From: a virus
Reading direction: 5' to 3' (one strand)
DNA: 64,000 bases
Virus record (IMG/VR): IMGVR_UViG_3300044970_001982
Location: 1 to 64,000 of that record
Below, piece by piece: positions 29,310 through 37,466 of the stretch. A program made the translations under genes and the position numbers. The first letter of the stretch is position 1, and each line of letters begins with the position of its first letter. Below the pieces are notes generated by a model that was given only the letters and a program-made list of their open reading frames with translations, did no database searches and was not told the DNA's origin.

Positions 29310-30002
29310 TCAGATGCCGAATGTTCCCCAGTTAATTAAAACTGGATCTTTATCAATAATAGAATTAATATGATTTAAATTGTGAAATTGACCACCATCA
29401 AGTTCTGAATATCTTTTATATTTAGCTAGTTTATCTTCATCATTAATATAGCCTAGGTGCTGCATAACTAAGCCTGACTCTATCCAGAAATTTCTCTGCT
29501 TAACCCAGTCTACTACGTATGTAGGTTCAGATCCACATGCTAACTTTCTATTAGCAAATCCTCCACCTTCAACAAATCTAAATATTCTAGAACTATTATT
29601 TGGAGTCCATAGTTTATCTACTCTATACTGCGTATCATTCCACATATGATAAAAGCGAACATTGACTACATCATATGGAGATGAAGCTAAAACTTTAGCT
29701 ATTTCTAAATTATCTATATGATATAACTTTTCGTCACAATCTATTGCAATAATCCAATCACCCTTTTTGGCAAACTTCTCCATATTTCCCCACGCATATG
29801 CGCGGAGCTTGCCCTCATGAGCTGCAAACAATGGCTCTGGAGTACGAAATACTTCTGCATATTTGGCAGCTATTTCTGGAGTGTTGTCGTCTGAACAATC
29901 ATCGGTAAAAATAATTTTATCTACTTGCGTAGATAGTCTTTCAAGTATATCTTCTAGAAATCTAGATGATTCATTTCTACCAATTACTTGTGCGTATATC
30001 AT
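29310..30002 (-). CDS. Family 2 glycosyltransferase
   Basis: A 230-residue GT-A protein: IYAQVIGRNESSRFLEDIL start, KIIFTDDCSDDNTPEIAAKY nucleotide-binding segment, and AIDCDEKL D-x-D motif near residue 90. A conserved Trp/Arg region follows (SRIFRF). Similar in layout to SunS-type and capsule GT2 enzymes. It precedes a GT-D-like gene and follows a GC-rich hairpin, so the two may form a small unit. Acceptor unknown. Confidence 0.85.
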   Translation of the reverse strand: MIYAQVIGRNESSRFLEDILERLSTQVDKIIFTDDCSDDNTPEIAAKYAEVFRTPEPLFAAHEGKLRAYAWGNMEKFAKKGDWIIAIDCDEKLYHIDNLEIAKVLASSPYDVVNVRFYHMWNDTQYRVDKLWTPNNSSRIFRFVEGGGFANRKLACGSEPTYVVDWVKQRNFWIESGLVMQHLGYINDEDKLAKYKRYSELDGGQFHNLNHINSIIDKDPVLINWGTFGI

Positions 30003-30029
30003 AATCTAATCCTATCTGAAAAATGGTTT

Positions 30030-30049
30030 GAGGGGGATTACTCCCCCTC
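30030..30049 (-). terminator. GC-rich hairpin after the 64-aa gene
   Basis: GAGGGGG / CCCCCTC 7-bp stem with a 6-nt loop. On the minus strand it is followed, after AAACCA, by TTTTT. Stem is strong but the T tract is displaced, so it is a probable, imperfect terminator. Confidence 0.6.
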
Positions 30050-30078
30050 GCACCTAGCTTACGTCAGTATTTTGTATT

Positions 30079-30273
30079 TCAGCCAACGAGCTGCTCGTGT
30101 GCCTCTACGGCTGAGATGCGCTCAATCTCTACATCCTTGAAAATGAGCTCACCAGGAACACCGGCGGGGCGACGACCATTGCTCATTGCAATCTTCTCTG
30201 CCTGTGTCTTATTGTTAGCCTTCACGATAGCAGTTGTTGTTACTGTGAAATACTTGAACTTATTGTCTGACAT
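30079..30273 (-). CDS. GC-richer 64-aa hypothetical protein
   Basis: MSDNKFKYFTVTTTAIVKANNKTQAEKIAMSNGRR..., a beta-alpha-beta pattern with a conserved-looking VKANNKTQAEKIA helix start. GAAAGG ribosome site. Its base composition is markedly less AT-rich than the genes on both sides, and a GC-rich hairpin follows it, suggesting a separately acquired or highly expressed unit. No function recognised. Confidence 0.78.
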   Translation of the reverse strand: MSDNKFKYFTVTTTAIVKANNKTQAEKIAMSNGRRPAGVPGELIFKDVEIERISAVEAHEQLVG

Positions 30274-30287
30274 TTCTAGCCTTTCGT

Positions 30288-30692
30288 TTATTTTGTTGGA
30301 TAATTGCTTGCGATATATTCTATCGCATCTTGCATCGATGATGCAAGTTTTGTTGCCATATATTTCAAATAAACTCTATTTTTATTTGAATCACAGCAGA
30401 AAACTACTGCGGGTTGATTATTGAGTTTAGCCCAAGCCAACTCAAAATCAGTTCCTATATATGGACGATTTGGTATCATATATTCTACCAGAAGAATATC
30501 CGCTCTGCGTTGCATAAACAGATTTTTTTCTACAATTTCTTCTGGAGTTTCATACTCCTTGTCTGCAATAGTTGTTGGATCTAGAACATCGTATCCATTT
30601 AGATGGAGCAAGCCTGTTGCCTGCTTTCTCCAGTTTGATGCGTATGATCCAACTTCTTCTATTGCGCCTGACAAAAATACTTTAAGCGGCAT
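30288..30692 (-). CDS. Nucleoside 2-deoxyribosyltransferase-like protein
   Basis: A 134-residue protein: KVFLSGAIEEV strand-loop, WRKQATGLLHLNGYDVLDP, an acidic E-E-I-V-E segment, and RADILLVEYMIPNRPYIGTDFELAWA with E of the F-E-L-A-W motif. This is the layout of the nucleoside deoxyribosyltransferase/Rcl superfamily, which exchanges or hydrolyses bases of deoxynucleosides. Likely role in nucleotide salvage or in making modified bases. GGAGC ribosome site. Confidence 0.72.
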   Translation of the reverse strand: MPLKVFLSGAIEEVGSYASNWRKQATGLLHLNGYDVLDPTTIADKEYETPEEIVEKNLFMQRRADILLVEYMIPNRPYIGTDFELAWAKLNNQPAVVFCCDSNKNRVYLKYMATKLASSMQDAIEYIASNYPTK

Positions 30693-31101
30693 AGTTTGCT
30701 CCTGGCCAATAATATTCTAGATCATTGGGTTCATCAAAGAATTGTGAGTAGTAATCAGCGTCTTTGCGAAGAAGATTTGATCTATGAGATCTATGAAATA
30801 AATCGTTACCAAACCATGGTGGCATTACTACACTACCAGGCTCTATTTCTTCATATGACATATTGTTATTATATCCTCTACGAGTCCATTCACGAATAGT
30901 TATATTCTGATATAACTTCAAAGCTGACTCATAGCCAGTCCACATTATCGTGACTGGATGATTTCGCCAGCCTTTCGTAGGCGTTCTTTGAAGTAAAATA
31001 TTAAGAACTTGAAATGTTTCAACACGTTGTTTTCCTAGTCTACGATAGTCTAATACTTCTACTGATTTCTGAAAATCAGCATAAGGTAGAAATGTTTGCA
31101 C
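30682..31101 (-). CDS. Pyrimidine-dimer DNA glycosylase-like protein (MSMEG_6728 type)
   Basis: Start set at the GTG 31101 (VQTFLPYADF), preceded by AAGGA with 5-nt spacing and lying just after the upstream stop; the longer ATG form would overlap that gene. The 139-residue protein has LDYRRLGKQRVETFQVL, GWRNHPVTIMWTGYESAL, REWTRRGY and HRSNLLRKD. These are characteristic of the actinobacterial MSMEG_6728 family related to T4 endonuclease V-type pyrimidine dimer glycosylases. It should repair UV damage in phage DNA. Confidence 0.82.
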   Translation of the reverse strand: MQTFLPYADFQKSVEVLDYRRLGKQRVETFQVLNILLQRTPTKGWRNHPVTIMWTGYESALKLYQNITIREWTRRGYNNNMSYEEIEPGSVVMPPWFGNDLFHRSHRSNLLRKDADYYSQFFDEPNDLEYYWPGANYAA

Positions 31102-31102
31102 T

Positions 31103-31501
31103 TTAGTCCTTCTTGAATTCTGTCCATGTCTTGTCGCCAACACCATAGTATTCTCTGGCTAATCCAGCAGCAACTATATCAGTGTTTAAGCAATTTCCGG
31201 CTTCGTTCCACACTTTAGCTAAAACTCTTCCATACTTTTCATTCTTATCAATGATTGTTTCTATCTTAACTCTGTGATTAGCGGCTGTCAACCATTGATC
31301 GGTAAATTCTTTTGCTGCTAATCCTTTTTGCTTTTCTTCGACATTAGAAGTTCTACTCTCTGGAGTGTTAACGCCATATAAGCGAACTCTACCTTTCTTG
31401 AGAACATCAAAGCCAAGATCAATGATAATATCAAATGTATCACCATCAATAACCTTTTTTACTTCTGCATTATATATCCATGGGTTTAACTTATCTGACA
31501 T
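31103..31501 (-). CDS. Thermonuclease-like (SNase family) nuclease
   Basis: A 132-residue protein with SNase motifs: KKVIDGDTFD (D19, D21), VRLYGVNTPE (R40, E48), and EKYGRVLAKV (R92), matching the Arg-Glu-Arg catalytic triad of staphylococcal nuclease. No signal peptide, so it is intracellular. It would degrade DNA or RNA with Ca2+; in a phage it may break down host nucleic acid. A second SNase-like domain lies in the tail hub protein. Confidence 0.88.
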   Translation of the reverse strand: MSDKLNPWIYNAEVKKVIDGDTFDIIIDLGFDVLKKGRVRLYGVNTPESRTSNVEEKQKGLAAKEFTDQWLTAANHRVKIETIIDKNEKYGRVLAKVWNEAGNCLNTDIVAAGLAREYYGVGDKTWTEFKKD

Positions 31502-31502
31502 T

Positions 31503-32294
31503 CTAATCTCTTTCTATTCCTATGTAATCACATGCTTTTCTAAATATTTCTCTACTGACTGAAAATTTTGAATCAGCTTCTCCACCAACTGGTGATGACT
31601 TATGCCAACTATGACCTATGGATACGCTACCATCATAAACAACATTGTATCCACGATGTCTGGCAAAATATGAGCACCAAGTCTCTTCATAATAGTGAGG
31701 GGTTGGCAGAAATGCTCCTGTAGCGTTGGGGTATATTTCTCTATATTGAGGGTCATTTGTTAGAGAATCCCAAACCGATCTTCTGATAAAGTATGCTGAA
31801 CCAGACACTGTTACGCAGTTAACTCTATCTTTGTAAAGTAAATCTTTTGGATCGTGTTCTCTCCACGCCCTATGTTTTGGGGCAGTGTTACTTCCAATAA
31901 TTCCTGCGTGGGTTATGTGTCCAGCTTCGTCTCTTTGCTTTGGTCCAAGTATATGTATATCATTATTTTCAAGAAAAATATTTTCTATTTTAACCAGATC
32001 AGCGCTGCTCATCCATACATCTGAGTTTAAAAGAGCTATAATATCAGATTCTCCAGAAGCCGCTAACTGATTGCAGGCGGCAGAATATCCTATATTGTCA
32101 TTGTCATAGAATTTCTTTATTTTATATCTGCCATAATTATATTTTAACCAGTAAACACTATCATCTTTTGATCCATTATCCGCTATGTGCAAATTCCATA
32201 CCTTAGGCGTTTCATGAAGATCATGATGGAGACAGTCTAGAAACCTATTTAATAATGGCCTAGTGCCATAGTTTACTACGCAAAGATCTATCAA
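31503..32294 (-). CDS. Family 2 glycosyltransferase (rhamnosyltransferase-like)
   Basis: A 263-residue GT-A protein: IDLCVVNYGTRPLL start, HIADNGSKDDSVYWL, NIGYSAACNQ, and LLNSDVWM as the D-x-D-type motif near residue 92. A later HYYEETWCSYFARHRGY catalytic-base region follows. Layout like GT2 rhamnosyltransferases. Start is probably a TTG with GTGGTGA upstream. Sits among nucleotide-metabolism genes, away from the other GT clusters. Confidence 0.85.
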   Translation of the reverse strand: MIDLCVVNYGTRPLLNRFLDCLHHDLHETPKVWNLHIADNGSKDDSVYWLKYNYGRYKIKKFYDNDNIGYSAACNQLAASGESDIIALLNSDVWMSSADLVKIENIFLENNDIHILGPKQRDEAGHITHAGIIGSNTAPKHRAWREHDPKDLLYKDRVNCVTVSGSAYFIRRSVWDSLTNDPQYREIYPNATGAFLPTPHYYEETWCSYFARHRGYNVVYDGSVSIGHSWHKSSPVGGEADSKFSVSREIFRKACDYIGIERD

Positions 32295-32300
32295 ATTAAA

Positions 32301-32546
32301 TCACCACTTTACAACTGTTTTAAATGCTTCTGATGGACTAAATCCAAAGTCTACTAGGGTAAGAAATTCATCCTCTATATAATCTAGTTGATATGTGGGA
32401 TAAAATTCTATTAACCTATTTAAGTATTGGCCTATAGACGGATCTAATTCTTTTCTATCCAATTTTTTTCTAGAGTTTCTACTACCAATGCTAGCGCCCA
32501 AGATAAACATGAACGTTATAAACGCTAGTTTATCACCATTCTTCAT
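32301..32546 (-). CDS. Small protein with one membrane-like segment (81 aa)
   Basis: Start set at the ATG 32546 (MKNGDKLAFITFMFILGASIGS), after GAAGAGA, instead of a TTG 21 nt earlier. One hydrophobic helix (8-22), a basic segment, then a soluble helical part (FYPTYQLDYIEDEFLTLVDFG). Overlaps the upstream gene. No family recognised. Confidence 0.68.
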   Translation of the reverse strand: MKNGDKLAFITFMFILGASIGSRNSRKKLDRKELDPSIGQYLNRLIEFYPTYQLDYIEDEFLTLVDFGFSPSEAFKTVVKW

Positions 32547-32766
32547 AGTTCTCTTCGGAATTGTCAAAATAGTTTTCGTATGCTTGATTACGGACCATAT
32601 CTGCTACTGCCCTAAAAGAATCTGAATATTCATCTTCCTGTTGAGTCGCTAAATAATCATAGGTTTCAGCTATATGTAAAGCTGTATCATAGTCTACAAC
32701 TATTGCCGTTTGACCATGAAGAAGTTTTACACTTAACTTCTTCTTATTATTCTGCTTCTTTGACAT
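32533..32766 (-). CDS. Small hypothetical protein (77 aa)
   Basis: Start at the ATG 32766 (MSKKQNNKKKLSVKLLHG). Basic N-terminus, a beta segment (GQTAIVVDYDTALHIAETYDYLA), and a very acidic Asn/Glu-rich end (NSEENYEEW). Overlaps both neighbours by 14-20 nt. No function recognised. Confidence 0.68.
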   Translation of the reverse strand: MSKKQNNKKKLSVKLLHGQTAIVVDYDTALHIAETYDYLATQQEDEYSDSFRAVADMVRNQAYENYFDNSEENYEEW

Positions 32767-32965
32767 TATCTTCTTTCTCACTATCTATTTTATAAAATGA
32801 AATATTATCTGTATCTGGTTCAAATGTAATAAAAAATATATTCTTGTCTTCAGGTTTATATCCTTCTGGCGGTGGAGTTTCCACTGCTATCTTTTTAGAA
32901 GAACAACCATATACTTGACTGTGATTTTTGTAGATTACTACATAATTAAGCTTTGATGCCGGCAT
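32747..32965 (-). CDS. Small hypothetical protein (72 aa)
   Basis: MPASKLNYVVIYKNHSQVYGCSSKK then ETPPPEGYKPEDKNIFFITFEPD; beta-rich with an acidic end. Overlaps the deaminase gene by 20 nt. AGGT-type ribosome site. No family recognised. Confidence 0.66.
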   Translation of the reverse strand: MPASKLNYVVIYKNHSQVYGCSSKKIAVETPPPEGYKPEDKNIFFITFEPDTDNISFYKIDSEKEDNVKEAE

Positions 32966-33425
32966 TTTGTACCTGTATTACCTCAATATTGTTTTGTCTT
33001 AAGAATTTTTTTACATCTTCCCATTGTGCGTAAGCGGTGTCTGCCATATAGTATATTGTACTTACGGTTGAATTAGCTATTAGCTTTGCACAGGAATAAC
33101 AGGGTGGTCCATTTATGTATATTTTTTTTGCCCTAGCAGAATAATCTGAGTGAAGTAGAGCGTTTGCTTCTGCATGAATCGCTATGCAGTTATCATAGTT
33201 GGATCCGTTTTCTGAATTTTGCAACAGTCTTGGACAACCGCCATCTTCACAATGAGTTGAGTTTCTTGGGCCACCATTATACCCCATTCCAACTATATGA
33301 CCTAGCTCATCCACTAATACTGCAGCGTATTTTCTTTTGCCACATGTAGAGAATATCTTAGATGCCTCAATACAAAGTTGCATGTATTGCATATCTTTTC
33401 TAGATACGTCTGGATAAAATCTCAT
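32946..33425 (-). CDS. dCMP deaminase-like (cytidine/deoxycytidylate deaminase family)
   Basis: A 159-residue protein with the zinc site HAEANALL (H84, E86) and GPPCYSCAK (C109, C112), plus an N-terminal GYNGGPRNSTHCEDGGCPR segment typical of phage dCMP deaminases. It converts dCMP to dUMP, the substrate of the adjacent ThyX. ATG overlaps the upstream stop by ATGA. Lacks obvious allosteric extensions. Confidence 0.92.
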   Translation of the reverse strand: MRFYPDVSRKDMQYMQLCIEASKIFSTCGKRKYAAVLVDELGHIVGMGYNGGPRNSTHCEDGGCPRLLQNSENGSNYDNCIAIHAEANALLHSDYSARAKKIYINGPPCYSCAKLIANSTVSTIYYMADTAYAQWEDVKKFLRQNNIEVIQVQNAGIKA

Positions 33426-33580
33426 AATACAACACTGGCAGCTGCTAGTGCTCCAGTCATAAGGGCTAAGAATACTGCTAACGATCTTTGTCTGCTATTT
33501 TTTAAATTTTGATTTAGCATTTGCATACTTATAGACCAGTTAATTAGAACTGTAAAAACAACTATTCTGAATATATCCAT
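33422..33580 (-). CDS. Small two-helix membrane protein (52 aa)
   Basis: MDIFRIVVFTVLINWSISMQ, a short polar loop (NQNLKNSRQR), then SLAVFLALMTGALAAASVVL. Coding is supported by exact fit: TAATG overlap with the thymidylate synthase stop and ATGA overlap with the deaminase start. Hairpin-like membrane topology; function unknown. Confidence 0.68.
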   Translation of the reverse strand: MDIFRIVVFTVLINWSISMQMLNQNLKNSRQRSLAVFLALMTGALAAASVVL

Positions 33581-34296
33581 TACTGCGTTTTCGTTAAGAG
33601 TTGAATTGAAACAGGGAACTTTTCCATTGCAAGAATACTAACTGCTTTAGCGTAGTCTTGTATTTCTTTTTGAGAATCTTCAGCCAATCTCTGACTTAGA
33701 AATAGGGCTACAGATTGCAAGCTACAAGACCACCTATATACCACGTGCATGGCATATGCTGGTAAAAACAGTCTAGCCTGCTCTGGTGCAACACCATTCT
33801 GCATGGCCATACTATATAGGGCTTCTCCCTGTTTAATATAATCTTGCAGTTCTTGTGTAATCAGAGATCCAGTCCATGGATCTATTGGACCGCCAGATCC
33901 CTGCTTCTTGTTGTCGGGGGCTAATCTCCACTGCTCACTTGTTGGTATATAAAATTCAGGTTCCATTGTTATGTATCTTCTACTAGATTCATTCCAGGAA
34001 TCCATGGTGTGATCTGAACCAACAACATATTTCCAGTGTTGACGTGCAACCATTAATGGAGCTTTAAATTCAAATGTCATAAAAGCATGTCTAAACGGCG
34101 ACATATGGTTTTCTCTAACCAAAAACTCTAGAAGTCTACCATCTTGAACAGACATTTCTTTTGACTCTTTTGCAAAAGAAGCCCTAGCAGCGTTGACTAC
34201 AGATAGGTCTGATCCCATCCAGTCAACTAATCTTACATATCCATTGTTCAATACTGTTATGATTCTATCTTCAGTAAAATCCGTCTCCGGTATCAT
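33580..34296 (-). CDS. thyX: Flavin-dependent thymidylate synthase (ThyX) with atypical signature
   Basis: Start at the ATG 34296, 6 nt after AGAGG. A 238-residue protein with DLSVVNAARASF, HMSPFRHAFMTFEFKAPLMVARQHWKY and WNESSRRY. The canonical RHRxxSxNExSxRY signature is stretched: the RHR part reads as WKY/KYV and about six extra residues (VVGSDHTMD region) precede S-W-N-E-S-S-R-R-Y. It methylates dUMP to dTMP with FAD. Forms a dTMP pathway with the dCMP deaminase and class II RNR. Confidence 0.9.
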   Translation of the reverse strand: MIPETDFTEDRIITVLNNGYVRLVDWMGSDLSVVNAARASFAKESKEMSVQDGRLLEFLVRENHMSPFRHAFMTFEFKAPLMVARQHWKYVVGSDHTMDSWNESSRRYITMEPEFYIPTSEQWRLAPDNKKQGSGGPIDPWTGSLITQELQDYIKQGEALYSMAMQNGVAPEQARLFLPAYAMHVVYRWSCSLQSVALFLSQRLAEDSQKEIQDYAKAVSILAMEKFPVSIQLLTKTQ

Positions 34297-34666
34297 CTTC
34301 ATCCTCTATGTTCATCATATCATCATGATCATCTTCATCACAATCTTCATCTATTATAGCAAGTTCTACAAATTTATCCTGCATACAATCGTTGAAATCT
34401 TCTGATATTTTGTATATTGACGCTATCAACTCAGCAACCTCTCCCTCTGGATCCTTTAATAAACTTTCGTCTTGAAGGATTGATAGTATAATCTCACTTA
34501 TATGAGATACGCAGTCAGAAAGAGATTGCTGAACCAATACCAATTCTTTAATACCAAGTGTTATGTCAGATTTATAAGTTTCAGACATGTTTTTTAAATC
34601 TTCCGAATTAACTATTTCGGAAAATATTTTTTCAAAATCTTCGTTATCAAAGTTTTCTTTTGACAT
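34271..34666 (-). CDS. Acidic hypothetical protein
   Basis: A 131-residue, mostly helical protein with a strongly acidic C-terminus (IIDEDCDEDDHDDMMNIEDEDD). AAAGGAC ribosome site. Lies between RNR and ThyX and overlaps the ThyX start. No family recognised; acidic tails can mimic DNA or bind basic partners, but that is speculation. Confidence 0.72.
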   Translation of the reverse strand: MSKENFDNEDFEKIFSEIVNSEDLKNMSETYKSDITLGIKELVLVQQSLSDCVSHISEIILSILQDESLLKDPEGEVAELIASIYKISEDFNDCMQDKFVELAIIDEDCDEDDHDDMMNIEDEDDTGDGFY

Positions 34667-34687
34667 TGGGCGTCCTTTATCGTTAGA

Positions 34688-36622
34688 TTATTTTATTGGA
34701 CAATATCCACCTTCGCACTCCAGGCTATCAATTAAGTCAAGATTACTAGAATCTGTAAAGGTTAGATCTGATTTAATTTTTGACTTAAGTTTGAGATAAG
34801 TATCTGAATCAATCTCTTCATATGGAGCAAGATTGAAACCATGATCGCTATGAAGAAGGAAAGATACTGATTTGACCTTATTCTTATAGTTCTTTTTCAT
34901 CCACTCTTGAATTTCAGGAAGTTCTTCTTTTCTATAGTAAACTGTTACTGAAACATTGTTATCTGCCCATATTGACTGAGCTTTAACAACCCATTCCAAT
35001 TGCTGGATAGCTGTTAAGTCTTTTGCAAGAGTTGCATGCTCGGGTGTTTGACATGGGAACTCAACTACACATATGGTGTGATTTTCTTTTCCATCTAAAC
35101 CAATGTCGTATTGGACCTTATAACCTTTTTCTCTACAATAGTTAACGAGTGGATCATTAGATCCCATTCTAACTCGTCTAATGTAGTACTTGGCGTAGGC
35201 TGGATGAATTCCAGGCGTAACACCAGCTAGAAGACTTAAGGTTCCACTAGGCTTCACTGTTGTTAGTTTTATTGAAGGGTTAATATTGATATTTTTTGAC
35301 CAGTCAATATCAAAATTCTTTAAACTTTTATAAGCTTCATCAACCCAAGAAAGCTGTTCATCTGTTGCTTGCAACCACCCAGTAATACCCTGGCCTAGTC
35401 TTCTATTCTTTTCGATGACATCTTGACTCTTTTTATACGGATAAGATAGGGTTGTTATAGCCTTTTGAGTCTTGTACAAAAGCTTGCTAAGATCTAATAA
35501 TTCTTCTTTTGAAGATATATTAGGAAGGAATATCTCCGCTAGATTGCATGGTTCGCCATCCTCTAATCCAATTTCTCCACAAGGATTTGTTCCAATAACC
35601 TTGCTATCGTTTGCCTTTTCTCCTAAGCGACCATTCTTGCGAATCAGATTTCTATTAATAAGACCATAAGGCTCTCCTGATCCATCGTAGCCCTTCCAGA
35701 ACTCATCAATAATTTCTTCATAGGAGTCCGCATATATTGAATTATTTGAGTTGGCACGCCATGCTGGAATATCGCCCTTACCCCAATTCTTTGCTCTTAA
35801 GAAAAGAAAGTCATCAGGATCACCTATAGCTATTTGTGCTGATCTTCTAGCTGACCCTGCAACTACAATCTTTCCAATAATATTAGCTATGTCAAGCGCG
35901 TCAATAGATCTAATCTTTTTACCAATTCTTGAATCTAGTATGTCGCATATATTCTTTATGCCCTCAATTAATACCTCTGGTCCGGATGCTGTTCCGCCAA
36001 ATGTCTTTAGTGGAGCACCGTATCCTCTAATTAAAACTGTGCTATAGCTAAATGATTCACCTGTAAAGAAATAGCTATCCAGCACTCTACCAATTAGAGA
36101 TGACCAGCCTTTTCTAGAATCGGGAACAATAAAGTCTGCGTCATTTGATTTGATATGTTCAATTTTATCTACTTGTTTAACTTTTGGAAAATCATGGACG
36201 TTTGCTCTTTCAACAGTAAACCCTACTCCACCACCAACCATTAAGTGGTCCATTAAGAACTGAAAATCTTCTACCTTAGATATAGTTGTCATCCAACAAT
36301 TTACTAACGAAACCCCACTCATCTTCTCAACTAACGGAGTGCCTAACTGCCACAAGCAGCGTCCAGCAAAAATGCCCTTTAGATTGAAGATGTAATCAAA
36401 CAATCTTTCGGCTTCATCCTTAGTGTACCCAGCACCTATTGCCTGGGCTCCGTTTATGCAGCGTGCTATTGTTTCATGCCAATATTCTTTTCTGCCAAGA
36501 GACTCTATATCTCTAGAATATGTTCTTCTATAGACTATTTCTCCCAATCCATTAAAGCCCCATGGTGCGATTTTATCTGCGTAGGAATTTACAAACTCCT
36601 CAGAAAGAATATTGCTTTGCAT
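34688..36622 (-). CDS. nrdJ: Adenosylcobalamin-dependent (class II) ribonucleotide reductase, monomeric type
   Basis: A 644-residue protein. Conserved residues match class II RNR: C109 (LVNCW) with C359 as redox pair, N346-P-C348-G-E350 (GTNPCGEIGL) with thiyl Cys348 and Glu350, and C-terminal CEGGYC (C636, C641) shuttle cysteines. NLAE, TVKPSGTLS and GVTPGIHP loops are present. It reduces NTPs or NDPs using B12 and needs no oxygen, so it works under any aeration. Somewhat shorter than the Lactobacillus enzyme. AGGAG ribosome site. Confidence 0.95.
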   Translation of the reverse strand: MQSNILSEEFVNSYADKIAPWGFNGLGEIVYRRTYSRDIESLGRKEYWHETIARCINGAQAIGAGYTKDEAERLFDYIFNLKGIFAGRCLWQLGTPLVEKMSGVSLVNCWMTTISKVEDFQFLMDHLMVGGGVGFTVERANVHDFPKVKQVDKIEHIKSNDADFIVPDSRKGWSSLIGRVLDSYFFTGESFSYSTVLIRGYGAPLKTFGGTASGPEVLIEGIKNICDILDSRIGKKIRSIDALDIANIIGKIVVAGSARRSAQIAIGDPDDFLFLRAKNWGKGDIPAWRANSNNSIYADSYEEIIDEFWKGYDGSGEPYGLINRNLIRKNGRLGEKANDSKVIGTNPCGEIGLEDGEPCNLAEIFLPNISSKEELLDLSKLLYKTQKAITTLSYPYKKSQDVIEKNRRLGQGITGWLQATDEQLSWVDEAYKSLKNFDIDWSKNININPSIKLTTVKPSGTLSLLAGVTPGIHPAYAKYYIRRVRMGSNDPLVNYCREKGYKVQYDIGLDGKENHTICVVEFPCQTPEHATLAKDLTAIQQLEWVVKAQSIWADNNVSVTVYYRKEELPEIQEWMKKNYKNKVKSVSFLLHSDHGFNLAPYEEIDSDTYLKLKSKIKSDLTFTDSSNLDLIDSLECEGGYCPIK

Positions 36623-37322
36623 TTTTTTCTCCTAAATTACTGATATATTTTTTGTTTGTTTTTAATAATTCTGCTGACTTAATCTTAACTATTTGATCTA
36701 TATTATATACCTTATGTATCTGCTTCTCAAAGAAATAGCCACTTCTCCAATTAAACACTTTATCTACATAAAGTTTGTGATTAATAAACACGTTACATAT
36801 AACTGCTCCGCCATATGCTTTAACTAAGTTTGCAAATTTTGTTTTTAAATCTGGTATATCAACATTTTCTAAATCTTCTAGATCTTCTGCTTTTCCATAG
36901 ATCCAGTTAAAAGCTTGTCTAGTAATAGGTGATATGTCTATTGGATCTATTACACCAATTGATATAACGCTACTTCTATTTTCGGAAATTTTTATATCTT
37001 CCTTTAAAACATCTATATACATAGAAAACCAGTCGTGCTGATCGAATTGCTTCCATCCAGTACACCAGAATAGTAAATTTTTTGGCTGTTCTGGTATTGG
37101 TGTTTTTTCTACAAATGGTAGTAGGGTTGCGCAAGCGATAGCTCTCTTAACATAGTTTTTTGCATCTTGTTCGTTTTTGAATTTATTTGTAGAATTCTTC
37201 CACAATGATGCTATGTGTTCTGACCAATCTATATTTGCTACATATAACTTTAGATACTTTTCAGCAACTGCGATTGATAGATTGTTTGTATCTACCACTT
37301 CTTTTGCTTGCTGTATAGACAT
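36600..37322 (-). CDS. Hypothetical protein, first gene of the nucleotide-metabolism unit
   Basis: A 240-residue protein: helical N-terminus (AKEVVDTNNLSIAVAEKYLKLY), LLFWCTGWKQFDQHDWFSMYIDVL, and a mixed C-terminal part with VICNVFINHKLYVDKVFNW. No family recognised. It follows the promoter 37350-37377 directly (AAGGGA site) and overlaps the RNR start by 23 nt, so it is transcribed with RNR. Confidence 0.75.
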   Translation of the reverse strand: MSIQQAKEVVDTNNLSIAVAEKYLKLYVANIDWSEHIASLWKNSTNKFKNEQDAKNYVKRAIACATLLPFVEKTPIPEQPKNLLFWCTGWKQFDQHDWFSMYIDVLKEDIKISENRSSVISIGVIDPIDISPITRQAFNWIYGKAEDLEDLENVDIPDLKTKFANLVKAYGGAVICNVFINHKLYVDKVFNWRSGYFFEKQIHKVYNIDQIVKIKSAELLKTNKKYISNLGEKNAKQYSF

Positions 37323-37349
37323 TGTAAATCCCTTATAAGTTCAGATAAA

Positions 37350-37377
37350 ATTATGTAAACTTGTATACTAGTGTCAG
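37350..37377 (-). promoter_or_regulatory. Sigma70-like promoter CTGACA-N16-CATAAT
   Basis: On the minus strand CTGACA (37372-37377), 16-bp spacer, CATAAT (37350-37355), about 28 nt before the ATG at 37322. It lies immediately after the terminator 37381-37416, at the border between late structural and DNA-metabolism genes. Confidence 0.6.
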
Positions 37378-37380
37378 AAA

Positions 37381-37416
37381 ACAAGCAACCCCGTCTATTC
37401 TGACGGGGCAACTTGT
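37381..37416 (-). terminator. Hairpin terminator ending the structural block
   Basis: CCCCGTC / GACGGGG 7-bp stem with 6-nt loop, extended by outer ACAAG / CTTGT pairing around a CAA/CAA internal loop. On the minus strand it runs into TTTTCTG. The 50 bases between it and the holin gene hold only a second short dyad (37429-37448). Confidence 0.7.
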
Positions 37417-37466
37417 GTTCTAAGATCTCATGCTACCATTATAGCATGGTCTTGAAGAAAATGTTG

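Noticed and set aside
37429-37448. Hairpin CATGCTA / TAGCATG containing TATAAT on the minus strand, considered as a promoter or second terminator
   Set aside because: No -35 or extended -10 match, no T run after the stem, and a better promoter and terminator lie next to it.
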